Part shown: piece by piece, positions 17,930 through 27,758 of the stretch | How the letters are laid out: each line of letters begins with the position of its first letter | How positions within the stretch are numbered: position 1 is the first letter of the stretch | From: Rhodospirillales bacterium | GTDB taxonomy: Bacteria; Pseudomonadota; Alphaproteobacteria; Micavibrionales; Micavibrionaceae | Length of the DNA stretch: 64,000 bases | Direction of reading: 5' to 3' | Assembly (NCBI GenBank): GCA_023898785.1 | Contig: CP060239.1 | Coordinates: 1,550,001-1,614,000, forward strand | Position numbers and translations under genes: made by a program | The notes under the pieces: generated by a model | The model's database searches: none | Seen by the model: the letters and a program-made list of their open reading frames with translations, nothing else | What the model was told of the DNA's origin: nothing

Positions 17930-18851
17930 CCGCGCTGGCGATAATCGTTTTACTCGGTGCGCTATGCAGCCACCAGGCCTGACGGTTAATGGAATAAATC
18001 GGACGATAGCGTGATCCGCGTTCCGCGCTAATCAGATGTTTATTCTGGTTATCCAGCAGATAGGCGCCCTGCTCTGTATAAACCACCAAAACTGCATGCG
18101 GAATATTCTTCTGCGTATCTTGTACGATAGCGATGCGCATCCGATCTTCCGGCACACCAAGGCTGCGCAGCGCCACATATTTCATGATTGCAAAATCTTC
18201 GCAATCACCGCCGCGCTGGAGAAACTCAACCGGCGTGGCCCAGTAATCGGACTGGCCCCAGTTTTTTGAATCCACGATGTAACGCTTTTCATTCACCAGA
18301 TCATTCACCCGGTCGGCCATGGCTTTCAGGCTTTGCCCTTCAATGCCGCGCAGATTTTCCTGCCACTCATGAACGATACGAGACGATGCGCTTTGTTTTA
18401 ACTGCCGATCAAAACGATCGAACATGCTCGTCCACTTCGTAAAAGCGCTCAGATTGCTTGAGCGCTTTTCTTGTGTGCCGTAAAACGCCGGGTAAGAGGC
18501 AACACGTTTGAATTCACTGCTCGCACTTACCAAGCGAATTTGCGCGGGCACATCTTTGATCATATCGGCGCGTGATTTTTTTGCACCACCCGAAAGCGAA
18601 GCCGCACACAATAGTAAAGCCGTACAAGTATGCAAAGCCGTTTGTTTCAATAAAATAAGACGCAATTGTGTTTTGGAAATGGCCGCTTGTTCAACGAAAA
18701 CCTGCCCCAGTGGAGCGCGCGTTTCCTGATGCGTACGCAAGGCGTTGCGGAGATCCTGAGGCGTGATCAATCCTTTGGTAACCAGCAACTCACCGACCCG
18801 CCTACGCTTTAGCGCAGCTCGAAAATATTTGAAAAGGCCCACCTTGTTCAT
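17925..18851 (-). CDS. LapG-like transglutaminase-like cysteine protease with N-terminal MshEN-like segment
   Basis: A 308-residue protein. The C-terminal part (about 105-300) is a bacterial transglutaminase-like cysteine proteinase with catalytic C217 (GGDCEDFA), H252 (PHAVLVV) and D267 (LLDNQ). The founding member LapG is a periplasmic protease that releases the LapA adhesin under c-di-GMP control. Residues 18-65 (VGELLVTKGLITPQDLRNAL...PLGQVFVEQAAIS) resemble the MshEN/type II secretion N-domain that can bind c-di-GMP, followed by a hydrophobic segment (about 72-88). A cytoplasmic sensor joined to a periplasmic protease is an inference. The stop codon lies in a palindromic repeat. Confidence 0.82.
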   Translation of the reverse strand: MNKVGLFKYFRAALKRRRVGELLVTKGLITPQDLRNALRTHQETRAPLGQVFVEQAAISKTQLRLILLKQTALHTCTALLLCAASLSGGAKKSRADMIKDVPAQIRLVSASSEFKRVASYPAFYGTQEKRSSNLSAFTKWTSMFDRFDRQLKQSASSRIVHEWQENLRGIEGQSLKAMADRVNDLVNEKRYIVDSKNWGQSDYWATPVEFLQRGGDCEDFAIMKYVALRSLGVPEDRMRIAIVQDTQKNIPHAVLVVYTEQGAYLLDNQNKHLISAERGSRYRPIYSINRQAWWLHSAPSKTIIASAE

Positions 18852-19048
18852 AGACTTTATCCCTTTTTAAGACCCTGCTCTCATCCTTGTTTTTCATTTT
18901 TGTTTAAAGCAATAGGTACACACGTAAAAATTCGTACCCCCTTATTAAACCTCACAAAGATTGACGAATTCCTAACAAACGGGCATAAAAGCGAGGTTTT
19001 CAGGATATTTTTACGCAAAAACTCAGAAAAACAGAACAAAATAAGAAT

Positions 19049-20620
19049 ATGGAAAATTTTATGACCCAAAATCTATCTGAAGAAACACTGTTGCCAATTC
19101 TTAAAAAGATGCAAGATTCTGAAGTTTTGGTGATTGGCGATGTTATGCTTGATCGCTTTGTTTACGGCTATGTTGAACGCATTTCTCCCGAAAGTCCTGT
19201 GCCGATTTTGACCATCAAGCATGAAGATCAAATGCTGGGCGGGGCCGGGAATGCCTTGGCCAATTTAGCCGGATTAAAAACGAAGGCTCAGTTTATCTCT
19301 GTGATTGGAGATGATGATGAAGGCGTTGCGCTTAAAAACCAAATTGAAAAACTTGGTTTTTCCAGCGATGGTTTGCTGATTGAAAAAACCCGTCCAACAA
19401 CTGTGAAAACCCGTTTTCTCGCCGGACATCAGCAACTCTTGCGTACAGATTTTGAGCTCAGCGCTCCGATCAGCGATGAAACCGCCGCTCTGCTGGTTGA
19501 AACGGCAAGAACGGCCCTTAAAACGGCCCGCGCCATTATCCTTTCAGATTACGGCAAAGGCCTGCTGCGCCCAGATGTGATTAGAGCCATAATAGAAGCG
19601 GCGAAGGCGCGTGGCGTTCCTGTCCTTGTCGACCCTAAAGGACAGGATTTTTCTATATACCGCGGTGCCAGCGCGCTCACCCCCAATAAAAAAGAACTTA
19701 GCGAGGCAACCAAAGGTGCGCCTGTAAGCACCGATGATGAAGTGCTAAACGCCGCTCAAAGTTTAATTGATGAATGCAGTATAAAGGCCGTGGTTGCAAC
19801 CCGCTCCGGCGATGGTATGAGCGTCATTGCTAAAGGCGAAGCGCCTGTACATTTACGCACAATCGACATCGAGGTGTTCGATGTTTCCGGCGCTGGCGAT
19901 ACTGTAATTGCCACGATTGCTGCTGGTTTGGCGGCAGGCGGAACGCTGGTTCAAGCCGCCGCGCTTGCCAATGTTGCGGGCTCTGTTGTTGTCACCAAAG
20001 TCGGAACCGCACCAATTCGTAGCGAAGAACTCGCCGCCGCACTCGCCAGCGACCACGGAGATGTTATGGCTCGTACGAGTGCAGGGGCACAAAAACAGGA
20101 TCGCGCACGTAAAGGAGATGTGCTGGAACATAGCGATCATGGATGGGAAGAAGCCACCGAACATGTTCGCCGTTGGAAAGCACGCGGTCTCAAAGTCGGT
20201 TTCACTAATGGCTGTTTCGATATTCTTCATTATGGGCACGTATCGTATCTCAATAATGCGCGCGATCATTGTGACCGCTTGATTGTCGGCCTCAATAAGG
20301 ATTCATCGGTGTGTGCTTTAAAAGGCCCGCAGCGCCCCGTCCATGATGAAGAATCCCGCGCCGGTGTGCTTGCGGCGCTCGGCTCTGTCGATATGGTGGT
20401 GCTGTTTGGCGCGGATACAGACGGCGATGATAATACCGCTATCAAGCTGTTAGAGGCTCTTAAACCTGACATCTATTTCAAAGGTGGAGATTACACGGAA
20501 GATCAGATCCCTGAAAGCCCGACTGTACGAGGCTATGGCGGCGAAGTGAACGTTATGCCGATCTATGAAGGCCACTCTACCACCGGCTCTATCGCCAAAA
20601 TCAATAATGAGGCAGCTTAG
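19049..20620 (+). CDS. hldE: Bifunctional heptose 7-phosphate kinase / heptose 1-phosphate adenylyltransferase
   Basis: Makes ADP-heptose for the lipopolysaccharide inner core. The 523-residue fusion has an N-terminal ribokinase-like domain (VIGDVMLDRFVYG; DVSGAGDTV with the catalytic Asp near residue 280) and a C-terminal cytidylyltransferase domain (FTNGCFDILHYGHVSYL, HxGH motif, about 385-520). An alternative ATG four codons downstream (MTQNLS) is possible; neither start has a strong ribosome site. The presence of the fusion implies a heptose-containing LPS core. Confidence 0.95.
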   Translation: MENFMTQNLSEETLLPILKKMQDSEVLVIGDVMLDRFVYGYVERISPESPVPILTIKHEDQMLGGAGNALANLAGLKTKAQFISVIGDDDEGVALKNQIEKLGFSSDGLLIEKTRPTTVKTRFLAGHQQLLRTDFELSAPISDETAALLVETARTALKTARAIILSDYGKGLLRPDVIRAIIEAAKARGVPVLVDPKGQDFSIYRGASALTPNKKELSEATKGAPVSTDDEVLNAAQSLIDECSIKAVVATRSGDGMSVIAKGEAPVHLRTIDIEVFDVSGAGDTVIATIAAGLAAGGTLVQAAALANVAGSVVVTKVGTAPIRSEELAAALASDHGDVMARTSAGAQKQDRARKGDVLEHSDHGWEEATEHVRRWKARGLKVGFTNGCFDILHYGHVSYLNNARDHCDRLIVGLNKDSSVCALKGPQRPVHDEESRAGVLAALGSVDMVVLFGADTDGDDNTAIKLLEALKPDIYFKGGDYTEDQIPESPTVRGYGGEVNVMPIYEGHSTTGSIAKINNEAA

Positions 20621-20701
20621 GCTCAGGACCTATAAACAGGATTCCATAGCGAGTTGATTTATGCCCAACAAAGGTTAATAATCAATTTTATATTATGTAT
20701 A

Positions 20702-22306
20702 TTATTCCCACTCAATTGTTCCGGGGGGTTTGGAGGTGATGTCGTAGGTGACACGGTTGATGCCGGCAACTTCGTTGATGATACGCGTAGACACGCGGGA
20801 TAAAAATTCATGCTCGAACGGGTAGTAATCGGCGGTCATGCCATCGGTAGAGGTCACCGCGCGTAGGGCGCAGACATAATCATATGTACGACCATCACCC
20901 ATAACACCTACGCTGCGCACAGGCAGCAACACCGCAAAAGCCTGCCAGATTTCATCATACAGCCCGGCCTTTTTGATTTCGTCGAGGTAGACGGTGTCGG
21001 CCTTGCGCAGGATTTCGAGTTTGCCACGGGTGATTTCTCCGGGCATGCGGATGGCCAGCCCCGGTCCCGGGAAGGGGTGGCGGCGGATGAAATCTTCCGG
21101 CATGCCGAGCGCACGGCCAAGATTGCGCACTTCGTCCTTGAACAGTTCACGCATCGGTTCGACCAGTTTGAGGTTCATGCGCTCTGGCAGGCCGCCGACA
21201 TTGTGATGGGATTTAATAGTTACGGATGGGCCGCCGGTGAAGCTGACGCTTTCAATGACATCAGGATAGAGGGTTCCCTGCGCCAAAAACGCCGCATCGC
21301 CAACCTCTTTTGCACATTTATCAAACACGTCGATAAACAGACCGCCAATGATTTTGCGTTTGGTTTCAGGATCGCTTACGCCATCAAGTTTGCCGAGGAA
21401 GAGATCTTCAGCTTCCTCGTGGATGAGAGGGATATTGTAATGCTCGCGGAACAGCGCGACGACCTGTTCGCTCTCACCCGCGCGCATCAGGCCGGTATCG
21501 ACATAGATGCAGGTGAGCTGGTCGCCGATTGCTTCGTGTAGTAAAATCGCGGTGACGGAGCTATCCACGCCGCCGGACAAACCGCAGATGACTTTTTTAT
21601 CGCCGACCTGTTCGCGGATTTTAGCGATCGATTCCTCGCGGAAATTTTGCATGGTCCAGTCCCCGGCGCACCCCGCAACGTTGTGGGTAAAATTTTTGAA
21701 CAAATCGCGGCCATGAGGCGTGTGCACGACTTCGGGGTGAAATTGGACGCCGTAGAATTTTTTGTCTTTATTGGCGATAACGGCGAAAGGTGCACCTTCG
21801 GATTTGGCCACAATATGGAAACCTTCAGGGAGATCAGCCACGTGGTCGCCGTGGGACATCCAGACCTGTTCACGCGCGCCAGCATCCCAAACGCCCTGCG
21901 TAAGATCGGAATGGTCGGTCACCTCGACATGGGCGCGGCCAAATTCACCAGCGCCTTCGCCGGGGGCAACGCGACCTCCCAATTGTTTGACCATGGTTTG
22001 CTGGCCATAGCAAATCCCAAACACGGGAACACCAAGGGTAAAGATAATCTCTGGCGCGGCGGGGGCCTCTTCGTCAAGGACGCTGCACGGGCCGCCGGAC
22101 AGGATGATACCTTTAGGGTTGAACGATTTAATGCGATCATCATCAGCGTGATTAAAAGGCCATATTTCACAATAGACGCCGGACTCGCGGACACGCCTGG
22201 CAATAAGCTGGGTAACTTGCGAGCCAAAATCGAGGATCAAGATGTGGTCGTGGGTTTTATTGGTTTCGCTTGCGTTTTTGGGGACCGTGACGTTTTCCGC
22301 AGACAT
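20702..22306 (-). CDS. guaA: GMP synthase (glutamine-hydrolysing)
   Basis: Converts XMP to GMP using glutamine. The 534-residue protein has the class I glutamine amidotransferase domain (GGPCSVLDE; nucleophile in FGICYGQQ; HPEVVHT), the PP-loop SGGVDSSV of the ATP pyrophosphatase domain, and the dimerisation domain ending in the conserved TIEWE. The preceding enzyme gene guaB is in the same window (27759-29243) but not in the same operon. Divergent from metF with a 73-base gap. Confidence 0.97.
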   Translation of the reverse strand: MSAENVTVPKNASETNKTHDHILILDFGSQVTQLIARRVRESGVYCEIWPFNHADDDRIKSFNPKGIILSGGPCSVLDEEAPAAPEIIFTLGVPVFGICYGQQTMVKQLGGRVAPGEGAGEFGRAHVEVTDHSDLTQGVWDAGAREQVWMSHGDHVADLPEGFHIVAKSEGAPFAVIANKDKKFYGVQFHPEVVHTPHGRDLFKNFTHNVAGCAGDWTMQNFREESIAKIREQVGDKKVICGLSGGVDSSVTAILLHEAIGDQLTCIYVDTGLMRAGESEQVVALFREHYNIPLIHEEAEDLFLGKLDGVSDPETKRKIIGGLFIDVFDKCAKEVGDAAFLAQGTLYPDVIESVSFTGGPSVTIKSHHNVGGLPERMNLKLVEPMRELFKDEVRNLGRALGMPEDFIRRHPFPGPGLAIRMPGEITRGKLEILRKADTVYLDEIKKAGLYDEIWQAFAVLLPVRSVGVMGDGRTYDYVCALRAVTSTDGMTADYYPFEHEFLSRVSTRIINEVAGINRVTYDITSKPPGTIEWE

Positions 22307-22379
22307 GTCTTTCCTCTCGGTAAAATTTATGAAATTGTATTAAGCTAAATTTCAACAAACGTAAAGGTCTGTAGAGCTT

Positions 22380-23222
22380 ATGAGCGCGCCAACAATATCT
22401 TTCGAATTTTTTCCGCCTAAAACCGAGAAAGCCAGTGAAGCGCTCTGGGAAGCAGTGGCTGATCTGGCCGCGCTGGGGCCGAAATTCATGACAGTGACCT
22501 ATGGCGCGGGTGGGTCTACACGTGATGGCACGGTGGATACGATTGCGAAGATGAAAGAGGATACGGGCCTTCCCATCGGTTCGCACCTGACCTTTATCAA
22601 TACGCCAAAGGATCAACTGCATGAATTTACGAGCGCGCTGTGGGCAGCGGGTATTCGTCATATCGTGGCGTTGCGCGGGGATATGCCGGATGATTTACAA
22701 TGGCCGCTGGATGAGGACGGTGAGTATTTCCAGTATACGAGTGATTTTGTGGAAGGCCTGAAAGGCTGGCATGATTTTGAGATTTCGGTCGGGTGTTATC
22801 CGGAAAAGCACCCGGATGCGCTGGATATGAGCGCCGATATTGCGGCGCTGAAATTAAAGTGCGAAGCGGGCGCGGACCGAGCCATTACCCAGTTTTTCTT
22901 TGATAATGATGTGTATTATAATTTTCGCGATGAATGCGCGGCGGCAGGCATTGAAACCCCGATTGTGCCAGGGTTGTTGCCGATCCATGATTTCAAGTCC
23001 ATGTGCAACTTCGCCAAGAAGTGTCAGGCGAGTGTGCCAGCAGGCCTTCATGAAAAATTTGCAGGGTTGGAAGACAAGCCGGAAGAGGCGCAAAAAGTGG
23101 CGGCGGATTTGTTGATTCTGCAAGCACAGAATTTAGCGCAAAACGGTGTGGAACACCTCCATTTTTATACGCTGAATAAATCGATGATTACACAAGAGGT
23201 TGTTCAATGCCTCAACAATTAA
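22380..23222 (+). CDS. metF: 5,10-methylenetetrahydrofolate reductase
   Basis: FAD enzyme that makes 5-methyl-THF, the methyl donor for methionine. The 280-residue protein starts with the family motif SFEFFPPKT and has TVTYGAGGSTRDGT and LRGDMP (about 93-98). Two genes downstream is metE, which consumes the product, so this is a methionine operon. No SAM riboswitch is recognised in the 73-base divergent gap. Confidence 0.96.
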   Translation: MSAPTISFEFFPPKTEKASEALWEAVADLAALGPKFMTVTYGAGGSTRDGTVDTIAKMKEDTGLPIGSHLTFINTPKDQLHEFTSALWAAGIRHIVALRGDMPDDLQWPLDEDGEYFQYTSDFVEGLKGWHDFEISVGCYPEKHPDALDMSADIAALKLKCEAGADRAITQFFFDNDVYYNFRDECAAAGIETPIVPGLLPIHDFKSMCNFAKKCQASVPAGLHEKFAGLEDKPEEAQKVAADLLILQAQNLAQNGVEHLHFYTLNKSMITQEVVQCLNN

Positions 23223-23599
23223 GGCAGGGTAAAAAACCGAAGCTGACTATATTGATCTCTATCTTACTAACGACAGCTTGTTCTCAACCTAAGACCGAGA
23301 TAGAGGTTGGCGCTAAGGGAGAAATTGAAATTACAGAAGAGGAAAAACCCTTTACGATAATTAATCTCAATAATTCATCCCGAGAAGACTGCCCTGTAAG
23401 CAATCAAGTCGTTAATATTGCTCTGACCAAAGTCCATTTTGTGCAAGAAACACAGGAGAGGATTGAGCAAATGAATAAATTGAAAGAGTATTTGTCACAA
23501 TGTTCTCTGTCTGTAAACAAGATTACCGTTCATACAAGTTTCCCCTCAGATTTTTTCTATTCTTCCATTGATGAAGCAATTTCAGAATTAAAAGAGTAA
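23207..23599 (+). CDS. Hypothetical small lipoprotein
   Basis: A 130-residue protein whose N-terminus (KKPKLTILISILLTTACSQP) looks like a lipoprotein signal with Cys near residue 25, though TTAC is an imperfect lipobox. The remaining acidic sequence includes a helix-rich part (TQERIEQMNKLKEYLSQC). It overlaps the end of metF by 16 bases and precedes metE, so it is co-transcribed; a role in methionine synthesis is not suggested by the sequence. Confidence 0.6.
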   Translation: MPQQLRQGKKPKLTILISILLTTACSQPKTEIEVGAKGEIEITEEEKPFTIINLNNSSREDCPVSNQVVNIALTKVHFVQETQERIEQMNKLKEYLSQCSLSVNKITVHTSFPSDFFYSSIDEAISELKE

Positions 23600-23662
23600 T
23601 TGCAATGCGGCCTGTGTCCCGTTAATCTCACACGGATTTTTATTTTACCAAGGAGTTTAAAA

Positions 23663-25999
23663 ATGGTTCTGGCAACAAATTTAGGATTTCCCCGTATCGG
23701 TCCGATGCGCGAGTTGAAAAAAGCTGTAGAAGCGTATTGGAAAGGAAAAAGCTCTCAGGACGAATTGCTGGCCATTGGGAAAACCCTGCGCGCGCAAAAC
23801 TGGAAGTTACAACAGGACGCAGGCCTTGATCACATCCCATCGAATGATTTTGCTTTTTACGATCAGGTTTTAAGTATGACAGCATCGCTGGGCTTAATCC
23901 CTTCGCGCTATCAACACAGCGGCGGCAATGTTGACCTGGATACATATTTTGCAATGGCGCGCGGCGCGCAAACCGGCAGTCTTGATGTTACGGCCATGGA
24001 AATGTCGAAATGGTATGATACGAATTACCATTATATCGTGCCGGAATTCGAAAAAGGCATGAGTCCGAAACTCTCCTCAACCAAAATTTTTGATGAATAT
24101 GAAGAAGCCAAGGCTTTAGGCATTGAAACCCGTCCGGTCTTGATTGGCCCTGCGACTTATACATTCTTAGGTAAGCCGCAATATGACGGGTTCAAGCATG
24201 AGGACTTCGTGCAGACTTTGATACCGGTTTATAACGAAATTCTAGCCGGGCTGGCCGAGCGTGGTTGTCAATGGGTGCAAATCGACGAGCCTGTGTTCAG
24301 CCTTGATATGTGTCCGATTGGTCAGGGCACGATTAAAACCGCCTATGCGAACCTGAAAAAACCGGAAGGGCTGAAAGTTCTGGTTGCGACCTATTTTGAG
24401 TCCTTGAAAGACAATGCCGAACTGGCCTTTGGTTTGCCGGTTGATGGGATTCATATCGATCTGTGCCGTGGCTCTGGCCGGGCCAACACCACGGCCAATG
24501 ATGCCGGTAAGGATATTGAACAGGCTCTTAACTTGATCGGTGATGAAAAGATCCTGTCTTTGGGCGTTGTAGATGGCCGCAACGTTTGGAAAAACAGTCT
24601 GGCCAATTCTTTAAGCAAGATTGAAAAAGCCGTCTCTAAAATCGGTTCGGAACGTGTGTTCGTAGCACCGAGTTGCTCCTTGCTGCACACGCCAGTAGAC
24701 CTAGATTCTGAAACCGAAATGGATGATGAGTTAAAAGGTTGGATGGCTTATGCGACGCAAAAGCTTGACGAAATTGTCACAATCGCCAAAGGCGCTAATG
24801 AAGGACGTGAGAATGTTGCGGCCGAACTGGCGGCGAGTAACGGCGCACAAGAGTCTCGTAAGACTTCAACGCGCGTTCATGATAAAGCTGTTGAGGAGCG
24901 AATTTCCAATATTACCGAGGATATGAAGGAACGCAAATCTCCGTTTGCCAAGCGTCAGGATGTGCAGCATAAGGCTTTGGATCTGCCGCTTTATCCGACA
25001 ACAACGATCGGCTCTTTCCCGCAGACACCGGAAATTCGTAAAGCCCGTTCAGATTTCAAAAAAGGTGTTATTGATGAGGCCGCATATAAAAAGGCGATGC
25101 AGGATGAGATTAAAATGGTCGTCGATTTCCAGCATGAGTGCAATATTGATGTGCTGGTACACGGTGAGCCGGAACGTAACGACATGGTGGAATATTTCGG
25201 CGAACAGCTTAAAGGTTTTGCGTTTTCGAAATATGGTTGGGTGCAGTCCTATGGTTCGCGTTGCGTGAAGCCGCCGATCATTTTTGGTGATGTTTCAAGG
25301 CCTGTCGCCATGACTGTCGAATGGTCGAAATTTGCGCAGAGCTGCACGGATAAGATCATGAAGGGCATGTTGACCGGGCCGATTACGATTTTGCAATGGT
25401 CGTTCGTTCGTGATGATCAACCCCGTAATGATACAGCGCGTCAGATTGCGCTGGCGATCCGTGACGAGGTTGAGGATCTGGAAAAAGCCGGGATCAAGAT
25501 GATCCAGATTGACGAAGCCGCGTTTCGTGAAGGTTTGCCTTTGCGCCGGGATGATTGGAAGGAATATCTCGACAACGCAGTTGAAAATTTCCGCCTGACA
25601 TCATGTTGTGTTGAAGATGAAACGCAAATCCATACGCATATGTGTTATTCCGAGTTCAATGATGTGATTGATTCTATCGGTGCGATGGATGCGGATGTAA
25701 TTTCGATTGAGTGCTCTCGTTCACAGATGGAACTTCTGGAGGCGTTTATCGAATACAAATATCCAAACGAGATTGGTCCGGGCGTGTATGATATTCATTC
25801 CCCGCGTGTGCCGAGCGTTTCCGAAATGGTTAACCTGCTGGAAAAAGCCAAGCTTAATCTTGATGAGCGCCAAATCTGGGTAAATCCGGATTGCGGTCTA
25901 AAAACCCGTGCTTGGCCGGAAACTAAGGAAGCGCTGAAGAACATGGTGGCCGCAGCCAAAAAAATGCGCGAAAAATCGAAAGGCGCGAAAGCTGCGTAA
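23663..25999 (+). CDS. metE: Cobalamin-independent methionine synthase
   Basis: Transfers the methyl group of 5-methyl-THF(Glu3) to homocysteine. The 778-residue protein contains both halves: N-terminal LGFPRIGPMRELKKA and C-terminal TTTIGSFPQT; zinc ligands lie in HMCYSEF and PDCGLKTR near the C-terminus. The ATG at 23663 has an AAGGAG site 8 bases upstream; an earlier in-frame start at 23600 would add a non-family tail. A hairpin terminator follows the gene. Confidence 0.96.
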   Translation: MVLATNLGFPRIGPMRELKKAVEAYWKGKSSQDELLAIGKTLRAQNWKLQQDAGLDHIPSNDFAFYDQVLSMTASLGLIPSRYQHSGGNVDLDTYFAMARGAQTGSLDVTAMEMSKWYDTNYHYIVPEFEKGMSPKLSSTKIFDEYEEAKALGIETRPVLIGPATYTFLGKPQYDGFKHEDFVQTLIPVYNEILAGLAERGCQWVQIDEPVFSLDMCPIGQGTIKTAYANLKKPEGLKVLVATYFESLKDNAELAFGLPVDGIHIDLCRGSGRANTTANDAGKDIEQALNLIGDEKILSLGVVDGRNVWKNSLANSLSKIEKAVSKIGSERVFVAPSCSLLHTPVDLDSETEMDDELKGWMAYATQKLDEIVTIAKGANEGRENVAAELAASNGAQESRKTSTRVHDKAVEERISNITEDMKERKSPFAKRQDVQHKALDLPLYPTTTIGSFPQTPEIRKARSDFKKGVIDEAAYKKAMQDEIKMVVDFQHECNIDVLVHGEPERNDMVEYFGEQLKGFAFSKYGWVQSYGSRCVKPPIIFGDVSRPVAMTVEWSKFAQSCTDKIMKGMLTGPITILQWSFVRDDQPRNDTARQIALAIRDEVEDLEKAGIKMIQIDEAAFREGLPLRRDDWKEYLDNAVENFRLTSCCVEDETQIHTHMCYSEFNDVIDSIGAMDADVISIECSRSQMELLEAFIEYKYPNEIGPGVYDIHSPRVPSVSEMVNLLEKAKLNLDERQIWVNPDCGLKTRAWPETKEALKNMVAAAKKMREKSKGAKAA

Positions 26000-26015
26000 A
26001 CACCACAAACCACTG

Positions 26016-26039
26016 GGGACACTTACCGGCAAGTGTCCC
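26016..26039. terminator. Hairpin between metE and rsmB
   Basis: A perfect 9-bp inverted repeat, GGGACACTT and AAGTGTCCC, with a 6-base loop, placed between the convergent metE and rsmB stop codons. It lacks a clear T tract on the metE side but could end both transcripts. Confidence 0.55.
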
Positions 26040-26064
26040 TCTACAATTTCCAGAGGCGTTTTTT

Positions 26065-27363
26065 TTATACGCGACGGTGTAAGATCGCAGTGAAAAACCC
26101 GTCTGTGCCGTGGCGGTGGGGGGTTAAGCGCATGAAGGGGCTGCCCAAATTTTCTGGAACAGGAACAATTTCAAAGTCTTCATGACTTTTTAGAAATTTT
26201 TCAATTTGCACCTCATTTTCGTCGGGAAGCAGTGAGCACGTTGCATAAACCAGTCGCCCACCTTGTTTAACAAGGGGAGCGACTTTGCCCAGGATTTCGG
26301 CTTGAATTTCAGTGAGTTCTTCCAGGCTTGGGCCAAAAACGCGCCAGCGCATATCCGGGTTGCGCCGCCATGTGCCCGTGCCGGTGCAAGGCACGTCCGT
26401 TAACACGACATCAAATTTGCCTTTTTGCCGTTTGAGCCATTTGCGGTTTTTTTCATCTTCGATGCAGCGGATCTCGATAATGTCGGCGATTTGCGCTTTT
26501 TTATAACGATCACGTCCTTTTTTAAGACGTCGTTCGTCGTTATCCATAGCAACAATACGTCCCTTGCGCTGCATCGCAGCGCCCAGCGCAAGAGTCTTGC
26601 CGCCTGCACCCGCGCAATAATCAAGCACCTGCATTCCCGGTTTAACATCGCACATAGTGGCGATGGCTTGTGAGCCTTCGTCCTGAATTTCAATCCACCC
26701 TTTGCCAAAGGCTTTGGTTTTGGCAAGATAGGCCTTGCTCTCGCAGCGCAACCCCCATGGAGAAAGCGCGGTTTCTTTTGTTTTAACCCCGTCAGCTTCG
26801 AGGTAATTGATGACTTTTTCACGTGGCGCCAAATAGGTGTTTACACGCAGATCCAGCGTCGCGGGCTGGAGCATCGCAGACATTTCACTTTCAAACGAAT
26901 CGCCGAAATAGGCTTTGAGCTTATCTTCATAAAGTGGTGGACACTCGACTTTGATTTCAACCGGCATGTCGTAATGATCAATCCCGCCGCCGATATATTT
27001 GCCCTCTTTTATTAATTTCACATAATTTGTTTCTTGGGGGGACAATTCGTCAGGAGCATACTTGGATGCGTCGAAGAGATCTTTAAGGCGTTTTTCATCG
27101 ACGCCCTCGGCCGTCATCAACCAGAGCAAAACCCGGTTACGCGGCGTATCTTCGGCGGAGAATTTCTCCAGCCACCAGCCAAGGCGGGCATGGCAGCGGG
27201 CTATGTTATAGATGCGTTCGGCAATTTCGCTGCGGTCTTTCGAACCAATATAACGGCGTACACGCATATAATCGCCAATTACAGAATCCATCGGAACGCG
27301 GGTGTTGGCAGCGATTTTTTCAAGCACATCAATGGTAGCCTGGATTCTGGATGCGGGTTTCAT
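26065..27363 (-). CDS. RsmB/NSUN-family RNA (cytosine-C5) methyltransferase
   Basis: A 432-residue SAM-dependent enzyme predicted to make m5C in rRNA or tRNA. It has an N-terminal NusB-like helical region, motif I (VLDYCAGAGGKTLALG), the PC motif in TDVPCTGTGTWRRNPD and the catalytic TC in YATCSLLPDENE. Target is probably 16S rRNA C967 by similarity to RsmB, but the family paralogues are hard to separate. The ATG at 27363 (MKPASR) is preferred to a GTG five codons upstream. Confidence 0.9.
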   Translation of the reverse strand: MKPASRIQATIDVLEKIAANTRVPMDSVIGDYMRVRRYIGSKDRSEIAERIYNIARCHARLGWWLEKFSAEDTPRNRVLLWLMTAEGVDEKRLKDLFDASKYAPDELSPQETNYVKLIKEGKYIGGGIDHYDMPVEIKVECPPLYEDKLKAYFGDSFESEMSAMLQPATLDLRVNTYLAPREKVINYLEADGVKTKETALSPWGLRCESKAYLAKTKAFGKGWIEIQDEGSQAIATMCDVKPGMQVLDYCAGAGGKTLALGAAMQRKGRIVAMDNDERRLKKGRDRYKKAQIADIIEIRCIEDEKNRKWLKRQKGKFDVVLTDVPCTGTGTWRRNPDMRWRVFGPSLEELTEIQAEILGKVAPLVKQGGRLVYATCSLLPDENEVQIEKFLKSHEDFEIVPVPENLGSPFMRLTPHRHGTDGFFTAILHRRV

Positions 27364-27549
27364 GGTCGCTTTATACACGCGAAGATATTGGATTCACAGC
27401 AGTTTTTTTCTAATTTTGCACCGGGTTTGTAACCTGTGATAAAAGGAAATCGAACAGATGTCCGAACACAACAAACAAATTCTATTGCAAGCAATTTTGT
27501 GATCGAGGGTGCATTAGCCACAAGACAAAGATGACACAGGAGAAAAGCA

Positions 27550-27654
27550 ATGAAATATACAAAACCACATAGACCGCCTTTGAAAATTGGTGATGCGCTG
27601 GTGTATGGCCGTCAGGACATGGACCGTTTAATGCGTGAAGTTTTGGTTACGTAA
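27550..27654 (+). CDS. Possible small protein, 34 aa
   Basis: An ATG preceded by a strong AGGAG site (6-7 bases upstream) opens a 34-codon frame beginning MKYTKPHRPPLKIGDALVYG and ending REVLVT. It is basic at the start and has no membrane segment. No homology is recognised. The ribosome site and the isolated position in a 395-base gap between rsmB and guaB favour a real gene; the rest of that gap shows nothing else. Confidence 0.4.
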   Translation: MKYTKPHRPPLKIGDALVYGRQDMDRLMREVLVT

Positions 27655-27758
27655 GGTATTCACATCCCTAACCCGATCCTGCATGATTAAATCGATTTAA
27701 GGCTTTTAAATTCTCTCTAAGCCCCAGCCCCTTACGCTTTAAAAGTGGAAAGGGTTTT

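Noticed and set aside
22307..22379. SAM or SAH riboswitch in front of metF-metE
   Set aside because: The divergent gap is only 73 bases and shows no riboswitch core.
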